Assembly: GCF_040273735.1 (NCBI RefSeq) | Contig: NZ_JBELZM010000001.1 | Coordinates: 372,001-436,000 of the forward strand | DNA length: 64,000 nt | Origin: Solibacillus sp040273735 | Lineage (GTDB): Bacteria; Bacillota; Bacilli; Bacillales_A; Planococcaceae | Reading direction: 5' to 3' | In this document: piece by piece, positions 24,591 through 33,848 of the stretch | Layout of the letters: every line of letters starts with the position of its first letter | Position numbering within the stretch: the first letter of the stretch is position 1 | Made by a program: the position numbers and the translations under genes | The notes under the pieces: generated by a model | Seen by the model: the letters and a program-made list of their open reading frames with translations, nothing else | What the model was told of the DNA's origin: nothing | The model's database searches: none

Positions 24591-25100
24591 ATGCGTAAAT
24601 ATCTATATATTCAATATACTTCGATGATCGTCGTATGTTTCATTTGTGGTGTGGTTTGTTATCAGTTATTCGATATTGAACAAGTGCAGCAAATTATTAA
24701 ATACAGTGATCGTAGACTGCTCCAAATGGAAAAACCTGAATTGCTTTGGAGTGTAGTTCCTTTCATAGTTGCCTTAAGTATTGTATTATTCTTTTCGACA
24801 CATAAATATTTGCCACGTATAGGCCTTATCTTTATTGCAATAAAAGTAACATTTTTAGGCTTTAGCTCGGTGTATTTACTTGTACAGCATGAATCTATTA
24901 AACTCTATGCATTTTGGTGGTTTCCATTTCAGTTAATCTATTGTGTATTATTAATTATGCTCTATCAAATAACTACTAAAACTACGAGTAGACGAGCATT
25001 GAAAACGGTAATGCCATGGAATAAGATCATTTTCCTGATAGTCGTGATGGTAATTGTTTTTGGAGTCGAAAATTTAGCAATTACTTATTTATTTAAATAA
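24591..25100 (+). CDS. Polytopic membrane protein at the spoIIM position
   Basis: A 169-residue protein with four or five hydrophobic helices and little soluble sequence. It starts at ATG 24591 with AAGGAGG upstream. In B. subtilis the sporulation gene spoIIM lies in this neighbourhood between nudF and fur, and topology and N-terminus (MRKYLYIQY) are compatible. I cannot see diagnostic SpoIIM residues, so the link is positional only. It could equally be an unrelated membrane protein. Confidence 0.6.
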   Translation: MRKYLYIQYTSMIVVCFICGVVCYQLFDIEQVQQIIKYSDRRLLQMEKPELLWSVVPFIVALSIVLFFSTHKYLPRIGLIFIAIKVTFLGFSSVYLLVQHESIKLYAFWWFPFQLIYCVLLIMLYQITTKTTSRRALKTVMPWNKIIFLIVVMVIVFGVENLAITYLFK

Positions 25101-25108
25101 TCATTGTC

Positions 25109-25138
25109 TTGTAATGAGATTTACTCATTTGGTATAAT
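25109..25138 (+). promoter_or_regulatory. SigA-type promoter of fur
   Basis: TTGTAA (25109-25114), an 18-base spacer and a perfect TATAAT (25133-25138), ending 26 bases before the fur start. Confidence 0.65.
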
Positions 25139-25164
25139 GAAAAGAGTTTAGGAGGGCGTCACAT

Positions 25165-25632
25165 ATGGAGAGCCGTATTGATCGAATTAAAAAGCAACTG
25201 CATAGTGCGAGCTATAAGCTGACGCCACAGCGAGAAGCAACAGTAGCGGTTTTACTGGAGCATGAGGAAGATCATTTAAGTGCTGAGGATGTTTACTTAT
25301 TAGTAAAAGAAAAAGCACCAGAGATTGGACTAGCTACTGTATACCGTACATTGGAGCTTTTAACAGAGCTGAAAATTGTCGATAAAATTAATTTTGGTGA
25401 TGGGGTGTCCCGTTATGATTTACGTCAAGAGGGCGCGAAGCATTTCCATCATCATCTAGTTTGTATCGAATGTGGCGCAGTAGATGAAATTCAAGAAGAT
25501 TTACTAGAAGATGTAGAAGAAATTGTGGAGAAACGTTGGAACTTTATAATCAAAGATCACCGTCTGACATTCCATGGCATCTGCTGGCGTTGTCATGATA
25601 ATAATGACAACTCTGGAGACAGCAATGCATAA
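25165..25632 (+). CDS. fur: Ferric uptake regulator Fur
   Basis: A 155-residue iron-dependent repressor nearly identical in pattern to B. subtilis Fur: MESRIDRIKKQLHS at the N-terminus, recognition helix in GLATVYRTLELLTEL, the metal site HFHHHLVC, and two CxxC pairs (CIEC and CWRC) for structural zinc. Placed before xerD and deoB as in B. subtilis. It is the second Fur-family gene of the window; Zur is at 2167. AGGAGG precedes the ATG. Confidence 0.96.
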   Translation: MESRIDRIKKQLHSASYKLTPQREATVAVLLEHEEDHLSAEDVYLLVKEKAPEIGLATVYRTLELLTELKIVDKINFGDGVSRYDLRQEGAKHFHHHLVCIECGAVDEIQEDLLEDVEEIVEKRWNFIIKDHRLTFHGICWRCHDNNDNSGDSNA

Positions 25633-25647
25633 TCTATAATCAAAAAA

Positions 25648-25677
25648 GGGACAGCATATTTTGCTGTTCTTTTTTTG
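25648..25677 (+). terminator. Terminator of fur
   Basis: GACAGCA/TGCTGTT hairpin followed by CTTTTTTT. Confidence 0.8.
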
Positions 25678-25730
25678 CGCCCTATTTTGCTTTTGCCGGA
25701 TAATTATAATGGGCAGGCGAGCATATGCAC

Positions 25731-25774
25731 AAAAAAACTCTATTTCCCTCGGTTGAGGGAAATAGAGTTTTAGA
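25731..25774 (-). terminator. Terminator of the stress protein gene
   Basis: AAAACTCTATTTCCCTC/GAGGGAAATAGAGTTTT, a perfect 17-bp stem with a 4-base loop; on the minus strand it is followed by a T-run. Confidence 0.85.
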
Positions 25775-25780
25775 TATTAT

Positions 25781-26125
25781 TTATTTTCCCGGATGATGGG
25801 CAACAATTAGAATCTTACCTGCATCCAGATCATTCTTTGCAGTGGCATGTTCACTTTCGCCTACACCGATGTCAGCAAGCTGATGGTGCAAATCTTCCGG
25901 AGTACTTTGGAAGAAGTTTTTAATCGAAGCCAGTAAGCCTTTGTCATTTTCCGTTGTTTCAGGAGTTTTGCTCGCATCAACATTGAAAAAGTCGGCAATA
26001 TCTTCCGCGCGTTTATTGCTGTTTGCGAAAACATGAATATGATCGCGATCATAACCTTCGTTAATAAATGATTCGATTACTGATTTTGCCTGCACACCGT
26101 TTTCTACTGATTTGATAACTGCCAT
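25781..26125 (-). CDS. YflT-like general stress protein
   Basis: A 114-residue cytoplasmic protein whose N-terminal half (AVIKSVENGVQAKSVIESF, then EGYDRDHIHVFAN) matches the YflT/GSP17M-type heat-induced stress domain. The C-terminal half is acidic and ends DAGKILIVAHHPGK. The biochemical role is unknown. A SigB-type promoter directly upstream fits membership of the general stress regulon. AAGGAG precedes the ATG. Confidence 0.82.
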   Translation of the reverse strand: MAVIKSVENGVQAKSVIESFINEGYDRDHIHVFANSNKRAEDIADFFNVDASKTPETTENDKGLLASIKNFFQSTPEDLHHQLADIGVGESEHATAKNDLDAGKILIVAHHPGK

Positions 26126-26160
26126 ATATATACACTCTCCTTTGTATGAATACTAGTGTT

Positions 26161-26185
26161 ATTCCCGAATCCCTTAAATTAAAAC
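26161..26185 (-). promoter_or_regulatory. SigB-type promoter of the YflT-like gene
   Basis: On the minus strand, GTTTTA (26185-26180), a 13-base spacer and GGGAAT (26166-26161) match the SigB consensus GTTTAA-N12-14-GGGWAW with one mismatch. Confidence 0.75.
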
Positions 26186-26261
26186 GTTAAGAGTTTCATA
26201 CAATCGTAATTCAGCTTTCAGGAGAACGTGCATACAGATGGAAACTATCTTGTTAAAACGG

Positions 26262-27578
26262 CTACTGTTCTATTAGATCGTGCATTTTTTTGATTTCTAA
26301 AAATTGCAGCTGGTGGCCATCAATTTCATGGATTTTAAATGCATAGTTTTCGAAAATAAATGTATCCTCAATATTCAGGTCAGGCATGTTTGTGAAGTAC
26401 CAGCCCCCGATTGTATCAACATTCGATTCTTCAATATCAAGAAACAGCAGTTTAGAAACATCTTCAAGCAATACTTTTGAATAGACTAAATAATGGTCTT
26501 CACCGATTTTACGAATATCTGAAACTTCATCATCGTCAAACTCATCGCGAATTTCACCGACAAGTTCTTCCAAAATATCTTCTACGGTAATCATACCGCT
26601 CGTTCCGCCATATTCATCAAGTAGAATCGCAATGTGAATACGCTTTTTCTGCATAATTTGAAGCAAACTTTGAATCGGTGTAGTTTCAATTGTGCGAACG
26701 ACCGGATTAATATAGTCTTCCAATTTAAACGTTGCCGGATTGATTCGATTATTCATACCGAGTGTTAAAAAGTCTTTAATGTTTAAAAAACCTAATATAT
26801 TGTCGCGGTCCCCATCGTAAACCGGGTAGCGTGTATAGCGTTCCTCTGAAACTTGTGTTAAAACTTCTTCGAACGTTGCAGTTACATCAAAGCCAACAAT
26901 ATCTGTACGGGGAACCATAATTTCGCGAGCGATTTTATCATCGAATTCAAATACATTGTTTACATATTTTAATTCGTTTACATTGATCTCGCCGGATTTA
27001 TAGCTCTCCGATAGAAGCAGGCGCAATTCCTCTTCCGTATGAGAGAGTTCATGTTCGCTCGCTGGTCGCATCCCGAACAATTTTAATAATAAACGTGCTG
27101 AACCATTTAACAGCCAGATTAATGGGAACATAAGTTTATAGAATAATTGTATAGGCTTTGCGAATGCCAGTGTAATAGCTTCCGCTTTTTGGATGGCAAT
27201 TGTTTTAGGTGCAAGTTCACCTACTACTACGTGGAAGAATGTCGCTAAAAAGAATGCGCCACCCAATGTAAACCAATGAATATATTCTGTGCCAATTCCA
27301 ATCGATTCAAATAGTGGGTGAAGTATAAACTCAAATGTGGATTCACCGACCATACCGATCCCTAGCGCTGTTACCGTAATACCTAATTGACATGCCGATA
27401 AATATTCATCAAGGTGGGATGTTACATTTTTAGCTGAAATGGAACCGGCTTTACCCTCAGCTACAAGTTGGTCAATACGGGATTGACGTACTTTTACGAT
27501 CGCAAATTCCGTTGCAACAAAAAAGGCCGTAAAAGCGATTAAAACCGCGAAAATAATTAAGTTAATGATTGTGGTCAA
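26262..27578 (-). CDS. CNNM/CorC-type transporter (hemolysin family protein)
   Basis: A 438-residue protein: DUF21/CNNM membrane domain (about 1-200, with four hydrophobic segments and EFAIVKVRQSR), two CBS domains (about 210-335; MVPRTDIVGFDV, then HIAILLDEYGGTSGMI) and a C-terminal CorC_HlyC domain. Such proteins act in magnesium (or other divalent cation) efflux and are misnamed hemolysins. B. subtilis YhdP is of this type and also lies beside a MerR regulator. Confidence 0.9.
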   Translation of the reverse strand: MTTIINLIIFAVLIAFTAFFVATEFAIVKVRQSRIDQLVAEGKAGSISAKNVTSHLDEYLSACQLGITVTALGIGMVGESTFEFILHPLFESIGIGTEYIHWFTLGGAFFLATFFHVVVGELAPKTIAIQKAEAITLAFAKPIQLFYKLMFPLIWLLNGSARLLLKLFGMRPASEHELSHTEEELRLLLSESYKSGEINVNELKYVNNVFEFDDKIAREIMVPRTDIVGFDVTATFEEVLTQVSEERYTRYPVYDGDRDNILGFLNIKDFLTLGMNNRINPATFKLEDYINPVVRTIETTPIQSLLQIMQKKRIHIAILLDEYGGTSGMITVEDILEELVGEIRDEFDDDEVSDIRKIGEDHYLVYSKVLLEDVSKLLFLDIEESNVDTIGGWYFTNMPDLNIEDTFIFENYAFKIHEIDGHQLQFLEIKKMHDLIEQ

Positions 27579-27614
27579 ACGAGCGTCCTACTCACGAAGT
27601 AGAACGTTCACCTC

Positions 27615-28010
27615 CTAGTTATTTAAAATTAATAATAGTGATTGCATGAGTGCAACACTTTCAGGCGAAACTTTTTTACGGAGTTTCTGCCGTTCTTTGT
27701 CATCTAAATGTTCCATTAATACCGTTACATCATGTTCAAGCTTGCGCATTTGCAAACGAATATCCTGAATATCGATTTCTTCGGGTTCCTCTTTTGAAGG
27801 GCCAAGTGAGCGGTGAATTTCTTCGAGGCACTTGCCAAGATTCTTCTGCTCCTCAATCCAGTGTATACGTTCAATCATCTCTTTATCATAGTAGCGATAA
27901 TTGGATGCCGAACGTTCAACTTTTAGAAGGCCCAAATTCGTATAATAATCAATTGTTCGTTTTGTCACGCCAGTTGCTGTAGCAAGCTCTCCGATTTTTA
28001 GTTTGTCGAT
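27615..28010 (-). CDS. MerR family regulator with probable ATC start
   Basis: MerR-type winged helix with RTIDYYTNLGLL, SNYRYYD and a C-terminal coiled coil. The first standard start in frame is GTG 27968, which would delete the first helix of the DNA-binding domain. In the same frame, codons from 28010 read IDKLKIGELATATG and complete a normal MerR N-terminus. They begin with ATC at 28010-28008, with GAGGTGAT 8 bases upstream and an in-frame TAA only three codons before. I therefore propose ATC as start (131 aa); otherwise the gene begins at GTG 27968 (117 aa) or carries a start mutation. It lies just upstream of the CNNM gene and may regulate it. Confidence 0.75.
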   Translation of the reverse strand: MDKLKIGELATATGVTKRTIDYYTNLGLLKVERSASNYRYYDKEMIERIHWIEEQKNLGKCLEEIHRSLGPSKEEPEEIDIQDIRLQMRKLEHDVTVLMEHLDDKERQKLRKKVSPESVALMQSLLLILNN

Positions 28011-28201
28011 CCCAAATTATCACCTCGATCTGTCACGTTTTACTTTCAAGAATACCGTATATAGTGCATTTTGTAAATGGGATGATATCATATGTGAAAG
28101 CTGTACTTCACTGAAAAAATGAATGAACGAAGGATAAAACGTCACTTCAATTGTACGAAAATGGTAATATAAATGTATAGAATGCAAGAGGGGCGATTAA
28201 T

Positions 28202-29104
28202 ATGCAAGCTTTAAAAGATTCAATAGAAGATTATCTACATTTTATTAAAGTCGAACGTCAGCTATCTGATAATACATTACAATCCTATAAGCGTGATTTA
28301 GTCGCATATGCCCGTCACATCCATCATGAACAGCAGATCATGGAGTTTGATAAAGTTATGCGTGAACATATTTTGCTTTATTTGGACAGCTTAAGGTCTG
28401 TAGGAAAATCATCGAAGACGATATCGAGACAAATTTCATCGATCCGTTCTTTTCATCAGTTTTTATTGAGGGAAAAAGTGACGAATCAGGACCCTACCGT
28501 TCATTTGGAAATGCCTAAAAAAGAAATGTCTTTACCAAAAGTATTATCAATAGAAGAAATTGATGCACTTTTAACAGCACCATCCGTCGAAAAACCACAG
28601 GGCACTCGGGATATAGCCATTTTGGAAATGATGTACGGTTCCGGGATGCGCATAAGTGAACTGATTGAACTGAACTTGGAGGATGTTCATATGACAATGG
28701 GCTTCGTCCGCGTATTTGGTAAAGGCGGAAAAGAACGTATTATACCGCTTGGACGAAGTGCGATTTCTGCCTGTGTAAATTATTTGGAACAGGCGAGACC
28801 TCAGCTTTTAGGCGCTGCACCTAAAAATGATGCGTTTTTCATTACGCAGAGAGGGAAAAGATTCACGAGACAAGGCTGCTGGAAAATCATCAAGGAGCAT
28901 GCGGCAACAGCAGGTATTTCCAAAGAAATTACGCCGCATGTTCTGCGCCATTCCTTTGCGACACATCTGATTGAAAATGGTGCCGATTTGCGTGCAGTAC
29001 AGGAGCTTCTAGGGCATGCAGATATATCAACGACACAAATTTATACACATGTAAGTAAGACCCGTTTATCGGAAGTATATAAACAATTCCATCCGCGTGC
29101 TTAA
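28202..29104 (+). CDS. xerD: Site-specific tyrosine recombinase XerD
   Basis: A 300-residue recombinase that resolves chromosome dimers at dif together with XerC. It has an N-terminal SAM-like core-binding domain (about 1-90) and a catalytic domain with Arg (YGSGMRISELIEL), Lys (GKGGKERIIPLG), HVLRHSFATH, the LLGHADISTTQIYTHV block and the Tyr nucleophile in its IYTHV. The place between fur and deoB matches B. subtilis xerD (ripX), so it is a housekeeping recombinase and not a mobile-element integrase. Confidence 0.94.
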   Translation: MQALKDSIEDYLHFIKVERQLSDNTLQSYKRDLVAYARHIHHEQQIMEFDKVMREHILLYLDSLRSVGKSSKTISRQISSIRSFHQFLLREKVTNQDPTVHLEMPKKEMSLPKVLSIEEIDALLTAPSVEKPQGTRDIAILEMMYGSGMRISELIELNLEDVHMTMGFVRVFGKGGKERIIPLGRSAISACVNYLEQARPQLLGAAPKNDAFFITQRGKRFTRQGCWKIIKEHAATAGISKEITPHVLRHSFATHLIENGADLRAVQELLGHADISTTQIYTHVSKTRLSEVYKQFHPRA

Positions 29105-29245
29105 AAACGCCAAAATCGCGTAAGACTAATGGAGAGCTTAACTTTTTTCTATTATAAATAAATCTTTTGAAATCGGATGTCTGACCTTTACTTTGTTTAT
29201 GCGTTTTATGTAAAATAGAATGGAAGAAGAGGAGTTGAAAGCATT

Positions 29246-30424
29246 ATGCAACCGTTTAAGAAAGTACATGTAATTGTAATGGATTCTGTTGGTATCGGTG
29301 AAGCACCTGATGCCGATAAATTTGGCGATGCTGGCTCAAATACATTAGGACATATCGCAGAAAAAATGAATGGCTTAAATATGCCGAATATGGAGAATTT
29401 GGGTTTATCGAATATTCGTGAACTTAAAGGAATTAATAAAACTGAAAAATCTGCTGCATTTTACGGCATGATGCAGGAAGCATCTGTTGGTAAGGATACA
29501 ATGACAGGGCACTGGGAGATTATGGGGCTGAACATCGATACTCCGTTTAAAGTATACCCGGACGGCTTTCCCGCGGAACTGATTTCTAAGTTGGAAGAAG
29601 CTACTGGCCGTAAAGTACTTTGTAATTTACCTTACAGTGGAACCGCTGTCATTGACGATTATGGTCCTGAACATATGGAAACAGGTGCGATTATTGTGTA
29701 TACATCAGCAGACCCGGTTATGCAAATTGCAGCACATGAAGAAGTTATTCCTGTAGAAGAACTTTATAAAATTTGTGAAATTGCACGTGAATTAACATTG
29801 GATGCTGAATTTTTAGTAGGTCGTGTAATTGCCCGTCCGTTTGTTGGCGCACCAGGCAACTTTACACGTACATCAAACCGGCATGACTATGCATTGACGC
29901 CATTTGGACGCACGACAATGGCTGAAATGAAAGACTCGAATCTTGATGTCATTGCGATCGGTAAAATTTCGGACATCTTTAATGGTGACGGGGTAACGGA
30001 AGCAATTCGTACGAAAGACAACACGGATGGTATGGATAAAATGGCGGAAGTTGTTCGTCGTGATTTCCATGGTATCAGCTTCCTGAACTTAGTGGACTTT
30101 GATGCGAACTTTGGACACCGACGTGATCCGATCGGCTATGGTCAAGCATTGGAAGAATTTGATCGTCGTTTACCGGAAGTTCTGGATGCATTATCAGCGG
30201 ATGATTTGCTGATAATAACGGCTGACCACGGAAATGACCCGACATTCCCTGGCACAGACCATACACGTGAATACGTACCATTACTTGTTTACTCACCGCG
30301 CTTTACAGCAGGTTCAGAATTGCAGTTACGTGAAACATTTGCGGATATTGCAGCAACAATTGCAGATAATTTTAATATTGCAGCACCGCAGTTCGGAAAA
30401 AGCTTTTTATCAGAGCTGAAATAA
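29246..30424 (+). CDS. deoB: Phosphopentomutase
   Basis: A 392-residue Mn-dependent alkaline-phosphatase-superfamily enzyme that interconverts (deoxy)ribose-1- and -5-phosphate in nucleoside catabolism. The metal motif VMDSVGIGEAPDA, the phospho-Thr loop KDTMTGHWEIMG and the C-terminal TADHGNDPT with GTDHTREYVPLL are intact. It forms an operon with pdp, 14 bases downstream. Confidence 0.96.
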   Translation: MQPFKKVHVIVMDSVGIGEAPDADKFGDAGSNTLGHIAEKMNGLNMPNMENLGLSNIRELKGINKTEKSAAFYGMMQEASVGKDTMTGHWEIMGLNIDTPFKVYPDGFPAELISKLEEATGRKVLCNLPYSGTAVIDDYGPEHMETGAIIVYTSADPVMQIAAHEEVIPVEELYKICEIARELTLDAEFLVGRVIARPFVGAPGNFTRTSNRHDYALTPFGRTTMAEMKDSNLDVIAIGKISDIFNGDGVTEAIRTKDNTDGMDKMAEVVRRDFHGISFLNLVDFDANFGHRRDPIGYGQALEEFDRRLPEVLDALSADDLLIITADHGNDPTFPGTDHTREYVPLLVYSPRFTAGSELQLRETFADIAATIADNFNIAAPQFGKSFLSELK

Positions 30425-30438
30425 GGAGGATTTTCCAT

Positions 30439-31743
30439 ATGAGAATGGTAGATATTATTGAAAAAAAACGTAACGGCGAAGAATTGACAACAGCTGAGAT
30501 TCGTTTCTTTGTAGAAGGATATACAGATGGCACGATTCCTGATTATCAGGCAAGTGCCTTATGTATGGCAATTTACTTTCAGGATATGACAGATCGCGAA
30601 CGTGCGGATTTAACAATGGCAATGGTTGAGTCAGGTGACCAAATTGACCTTTCTTCAATTGCAGGCGTAAAAGTAGACAAACACTCAACGGGCGGGGTTG
30701 GCGATACAACAACATTGCCATTAGCTGCAATGGTAGCTGCTGTCGGTGTTCCGGTAGCAAAAATGAGTGGTCGTGGTTTAGGCCACACAGGCGGTACGAT
30801 CGACAAGCTGGAAGCAATTGAAGGTTTCCACGTTGAATTAACAAGTGAAGCGTTTTCAAAGCAAGTAAATGAAATCGGCATGGCTGTAATCGGTCAATCA
30901 GGCAACTTAACACCAGCGGATAAAAAGCTTTATGCGCTACGTGATGTTACAGGAACGGTTTCAAGCATTCCGCTAATTGCCGGTTCAATCATGTCGAAGA
31001 AAATTGCTGCAGGTGCAGATGCAATTGTTCTTGATGTTAAAACAGGTGACGGCGCATTTATGAAAACGGTTGAAGATTCAATTAAACTTGCCGAAGCTAT
31101 GGTGAAAATCGGAAATAACGTTGGCCGTAAAACAATGGCAATTATTTCCGATATGAGTCAGCCTTTAGGATATGCGATCGGAAATGCGCTTGAAGTTCAG
31201 GAAGCGATCGATACATTAAAAGGTAAAGGTCCAGCTGATTTAAATGAACTTTGCTATACATTAGGATCTCAAATGGTTGTTGTTGGCGGAAAAGCAAAAA
31301 CAATCGAAGAAGCTCGAAAAATGCTGGAGGAAGTTGTAGCTAACGGGGCAGCATTGGAAGTACTGAAAAAATTCATCACTGCTCAAGGCGGGGATGCTTC
31401 GGTCGTTGATGATCCATCTCGTTTACCTCAGGCGAAATTCAAATTTGATGTACCGGCAAAACAGGCTGGCTATGTCTCAAAAATTGAAGCGGATGATATC
31501 GGAACAGCTGCAATGCTTCTTGGTGCAGGTCGTGCAACGAAGGAATCTGAAATTGATTTAGCGGTGGGGCTTGTCCTTCATAAAAAAGTAGGCGATCAAG
31601 TCAAAGAAGGCGAATCACTTATGACAATCCATGCTAATACAGAAAATGTCGACGCAGTATTAGATAAGATTTATACACATGTATACATTTCTGCAGAAAA
31701 AGTCGAAGCGCCTAAATTAATCGAAGCAATTATTACACAATAA
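30439..31743 (+). CDS. pdp: Pyrimidine-nucleoside phosphorylase
   Basis: A 434-residue enzyme releasing (deoxy)ribose-1-phosphate and the base from uridine or thymidine. It shows the helical domain and phosphate-binding KHSTGGVGDTTTLPLA, then KMSGRGLGHTGGT and the C-terminal domain ending in VYISAEKVEAPKL. It supplies the substrate for DeoB in the same operon. B. subtilis has a purine phosphorylase gene (pupG) after drm, so this is a local replacement. AAGGAGG precedes the ATG. Confidence 0.95.
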   Translation: MRMVDIIEKKRNGEELTTAEIRFFVEGYTDGTIPDYQASALCMAIYFQDMTDRERADLTMAMVESGDQIDLSSIAGVKVDKHSTGGVGDTTTLPLAAMVAAVGVPVAKMSGRGLGHTGGTIDKLEAIEGFHVELTSEAFSKQVNEIGMAVIGQSGNLTPADKKLYALRDVTGTVSSIPLIAGSIMSKKIAAGADAIVLDVKTGDGAFMKTVEDSIKLAEAMVKIGNNVGRKTMAIISDMSQPLGYAIGNALEVQEAIDTLKGKGPADLNELCYTLGSQMVVVGGKAKTIEEARKMLEEVVANGAALEVLKKFITAQGGDASVVDDPSRLPQAKFKFDVPAKQAGYVSKIEADDIGTAAMLLGAGRATKESEIDLAVGLVLHKKVGDQVKEGESLMTIHANTENVDAVLDKIYTHVYISAEKVEAPKLIEAIITQ

Positions 31744-31755
31744 CAAAAAAATGGG

Positions 31756-31797
31756 AGTCTTTCGCAATCTGGAATGGGTTGTGAAAGACTTTTTTTG
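31756..31797 (+). terminator. Terminator of deoB-pdp
   Basis: AGTCTTTC.CAA/TTG.GAAAGACT hairpin followed by TTTTTTT. Confidence 0.85.
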
Positions 31798-31897
31798 TGC
31801 TTTAAATATTCCGCAAATATGTTAAAATAATAAGTATATTACTGCTTGGAGTAATAAAAATTCTGTTTTATGAATATTTATAAGAAGAAGGGATACT

Positions 31898-33670
31898 ATG
31901 AAAGTTAAGTGGTCTGGAAGATTTGAAGGTTATACATTCGCCCATTTCAAAAAGGATCTGTTATCTGGGACGATTGTCGGGATTATTGCTGTACCGTTGG
32001 CGATGAGTTTTGCCATTGCGTCTGGGGTCAAACCGGAGTATGGCATTTACACAGCAATTATCGCAGGTATTTTAATTTCCTTACTAGGAGGTTCAAAATT
32101 CCAGATTGGTGGTCCGACAGGTGCTTTCGTTCCTATTTTGCTTGGAATTGTACTCGTTTACGGGTATGAAAACTTGCTCATCGCAGGTTTTATGGCAGGG
32201 GTTATGCTGCTGCTGATGGGAATTTTGAAGCTGGGGTCACTGATCAAATTTATCCCGAGGCCCGTTACAGTCGGTTTTACAGCAGGAATTGCCGTCATTA
32301 TTTTTACCGGACAAATCGGGAATTTTTTAGGGTTAACAAATATGGAGCAGCATGAGAAGTTTCATATGAATGTTCTTGAGATTGCTTCCAATATCGGAAC
32401 CGTTAATTTTTATAGTTTACTCGTTGCAATTATAAGCTTAGTATTAATACTTATGGCACCGAAAGTTTTACCGAAAGTGCCGGGTGCCCTTGTTGGAATT
32501 ATTATATCATCCGTTGTAGCGGCGCTTTTTTTACAGGGGCATGTTGCCACAATTGGCTCCACATATGGTGCAATACCGAATACACTTCCTCAGTTCCAAA
32601 TACCGGAAATTACATTTGAACGTATTTATATGCTAATCGGTCCAGCGTTTGTCATTGCGATGCTCGGCGGAATTGAATCGCTGCTTTCGGCGGTTGTTGC
32701 AGACGGCATGACGAACAGCAAACATAACAGTAACCGGGAACTGATCGGGCAAGGGGTTGCCAATATTGTTACACCTTTTTTTGGAGGAATACCTGCTACC
32801 GGGGCGATTGCAAGAACGGCTACTAATATTAAATCCGGTGCTGTTTCGCCGATGTCAGGGGTGATCCATGGTATCTTCGTCTTAATCACGCTATTATTGC
32901 TCGCGCCATTAGCGGTACATATTCCACTTGCGAGTTTGGCACCTGTACTCATGATTGTCGCATGGAATATGAGTGAACGTCATCATTTCGTACACATTTT
33001 AAAATTGAAATCCGGAGATTCACTTGTTCTCTGTATTACATTTTTACTGACAGTATTTATGAGCTTAACGGTTGCTGTAATGGCTGGACTCATTTTAGCG
33101 GTGATTCTTTTTGCGAAAAGTATGAGTGACAGCCTCACTGTTTTCAAAGTGCTGCCGAATTTGGAGAGGGAGAACGGAAAGCTGCAGCCTCAGGTCTTAT
33201 CGGATTTCCACGATTGTCCACAAATCAGTATTTATTCAATAGAAGGTCCTCTATTTTTTGGCGCTGCTGAAAAGTTTGAACAGACATTGCTGAATACAAT
33301 ACAGGAACGTCCGAAAGTGTTTATCCTCCGTATGCGAAAAGTGCCGTATATCGATTCGACAGGGGTAGAATATTTCCGCAATATCCTTCAAAATATAAAC
33401 TCTTATGGCGGAAAAGTTTTCGTTACAAATGTTCAGCCTGGATTAGAGCAAATGCTAAAGCGAAGCGGCTTGTATGATTTAATGGAAGAGGAACATTTTT
33501 ATAATACGACAAGTGACGCAATTTCAGCGGCATGCCAGTATATCGAGTTAAATAAATGTATTGGATGCACACACTATGCATTTAAAGAATGCCAATTACT
33601 ATCAAATGGCATCCCTCTATCAGAGCAGGAACTGCATGTACAGAAGAAATTGACCGAAGCAACTATATAA
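31898..33670 (+). CDS. SulP/SLC26 family anion transporter with STAS domain
   Basis: A 590-residue protein with about 10-14 membrane segments (residues 1-420), the SulP motif IVGIIAVPLAMSFAIASGVKPEYG near the N-terminus shortened here to its key parts (AVPLAMSFAI, KPEYGIYTAI), and a cytoplasmic STAS domain (about 440-550; RMRKVPYIDSTGVEYF). Substrates in this family are sulfate, bicarbonate or other anions; none can be assigned. The tail carries a Cys cluster KCIGCTHYAFKECQLL after the STAS domain, possibly metal-binding. It is a single gene inserted between pdp and the spoIIA locus. Confidence 0.88.
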   Translation: MKVKWSGRFEGYTFAHFKKDLLSGTIVGIIAVPLAMSFAIASGVKPEYGIYTAIIAGILISLLGGSKFQIGGPTGAFVPILLGIVLVYGYENLLIAGFMAGVMLLLMGILKLGSLIKFIPRPVTVGFTAGIAVIIFTGQIGNFLGLTNMEQHEKFHMNVLEIASNIGTVNFYSLLVAIISLVLILMAPKVLPKVPGALVGIIISSVVAALFLQGHVATIGSTYGAIPNTLPQFQIPEITFERIYMLIGPAFVIAMLGGIESLLSAVVADGMTNSKHNSNRELIGQGVANIVTPFFGGIPATGAIARTATNIKSGAVSPMSGVIHGIFVLITLLLLAPLAVHIPLASLAPVLMIVAWNMSERHHFVHILKLKSGDSLVLCITFLLTVFMSLTVAVMAGLILAVILFAKSMSDSLTVFKVLPNLERENGKLQPQVLSDFHDCPQISIYSIEGPLFFGAAEKFEQTLLNTIQERPKVFILRMRKVPYIDSTGVEYFRNILQNINSYGGKVFVTNVQPGLEQMLKRSGLYDLMEEEHFYNTTSDAISAACQYIELNKCIGCTHYAFKECQLLSNGIPLSEQELHVQKKLTEATI

Positions 33671-33703
33671 CATGTATAAAATTCTGAAAAAGAACAAAGA
33701 ATA

Positions 33704-33748
33704 AGAGACTGAATGGAAAGGGAAAACTTTCTGTTCAGTCTCTTTTTT
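33704..33748 (+). terminator. Terminator of the SulP gene
   Basis: GAGACTGAA.GGAAAG/CTTTCT.TTCAGTCTC hairpin followed by TTTTTT. Confidence 0.85.
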
Positions 33749-33848
33749 CAAGTTAGGAATGATTAAAAATAGACGGCGCTACCTATACTGATTTTAGTTG
33801 TCGCAGGAGCACTACTTTTAACGAATAAACACTAGTTTTGTCAGCTAG

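Noticed and set aside
27650..27982. 110-residue plus-strand open frame
   Set aside because: It is antisense to the MerR gene, which has clear family motifs.
28202..29104. Mobile-element integrase
   Set aside because: The tyrosine recombinase has XerD-type motifs and sits in the conserved fur-xerD-deoB order, so it is the housekeeping enzyme.
30455..30913. 152-residue minus-strand open frame
   Set aside because: It is a shadow of pdp in another frame; composition is Leu/Gln/Arg-rich as expected for an antisense artefact.
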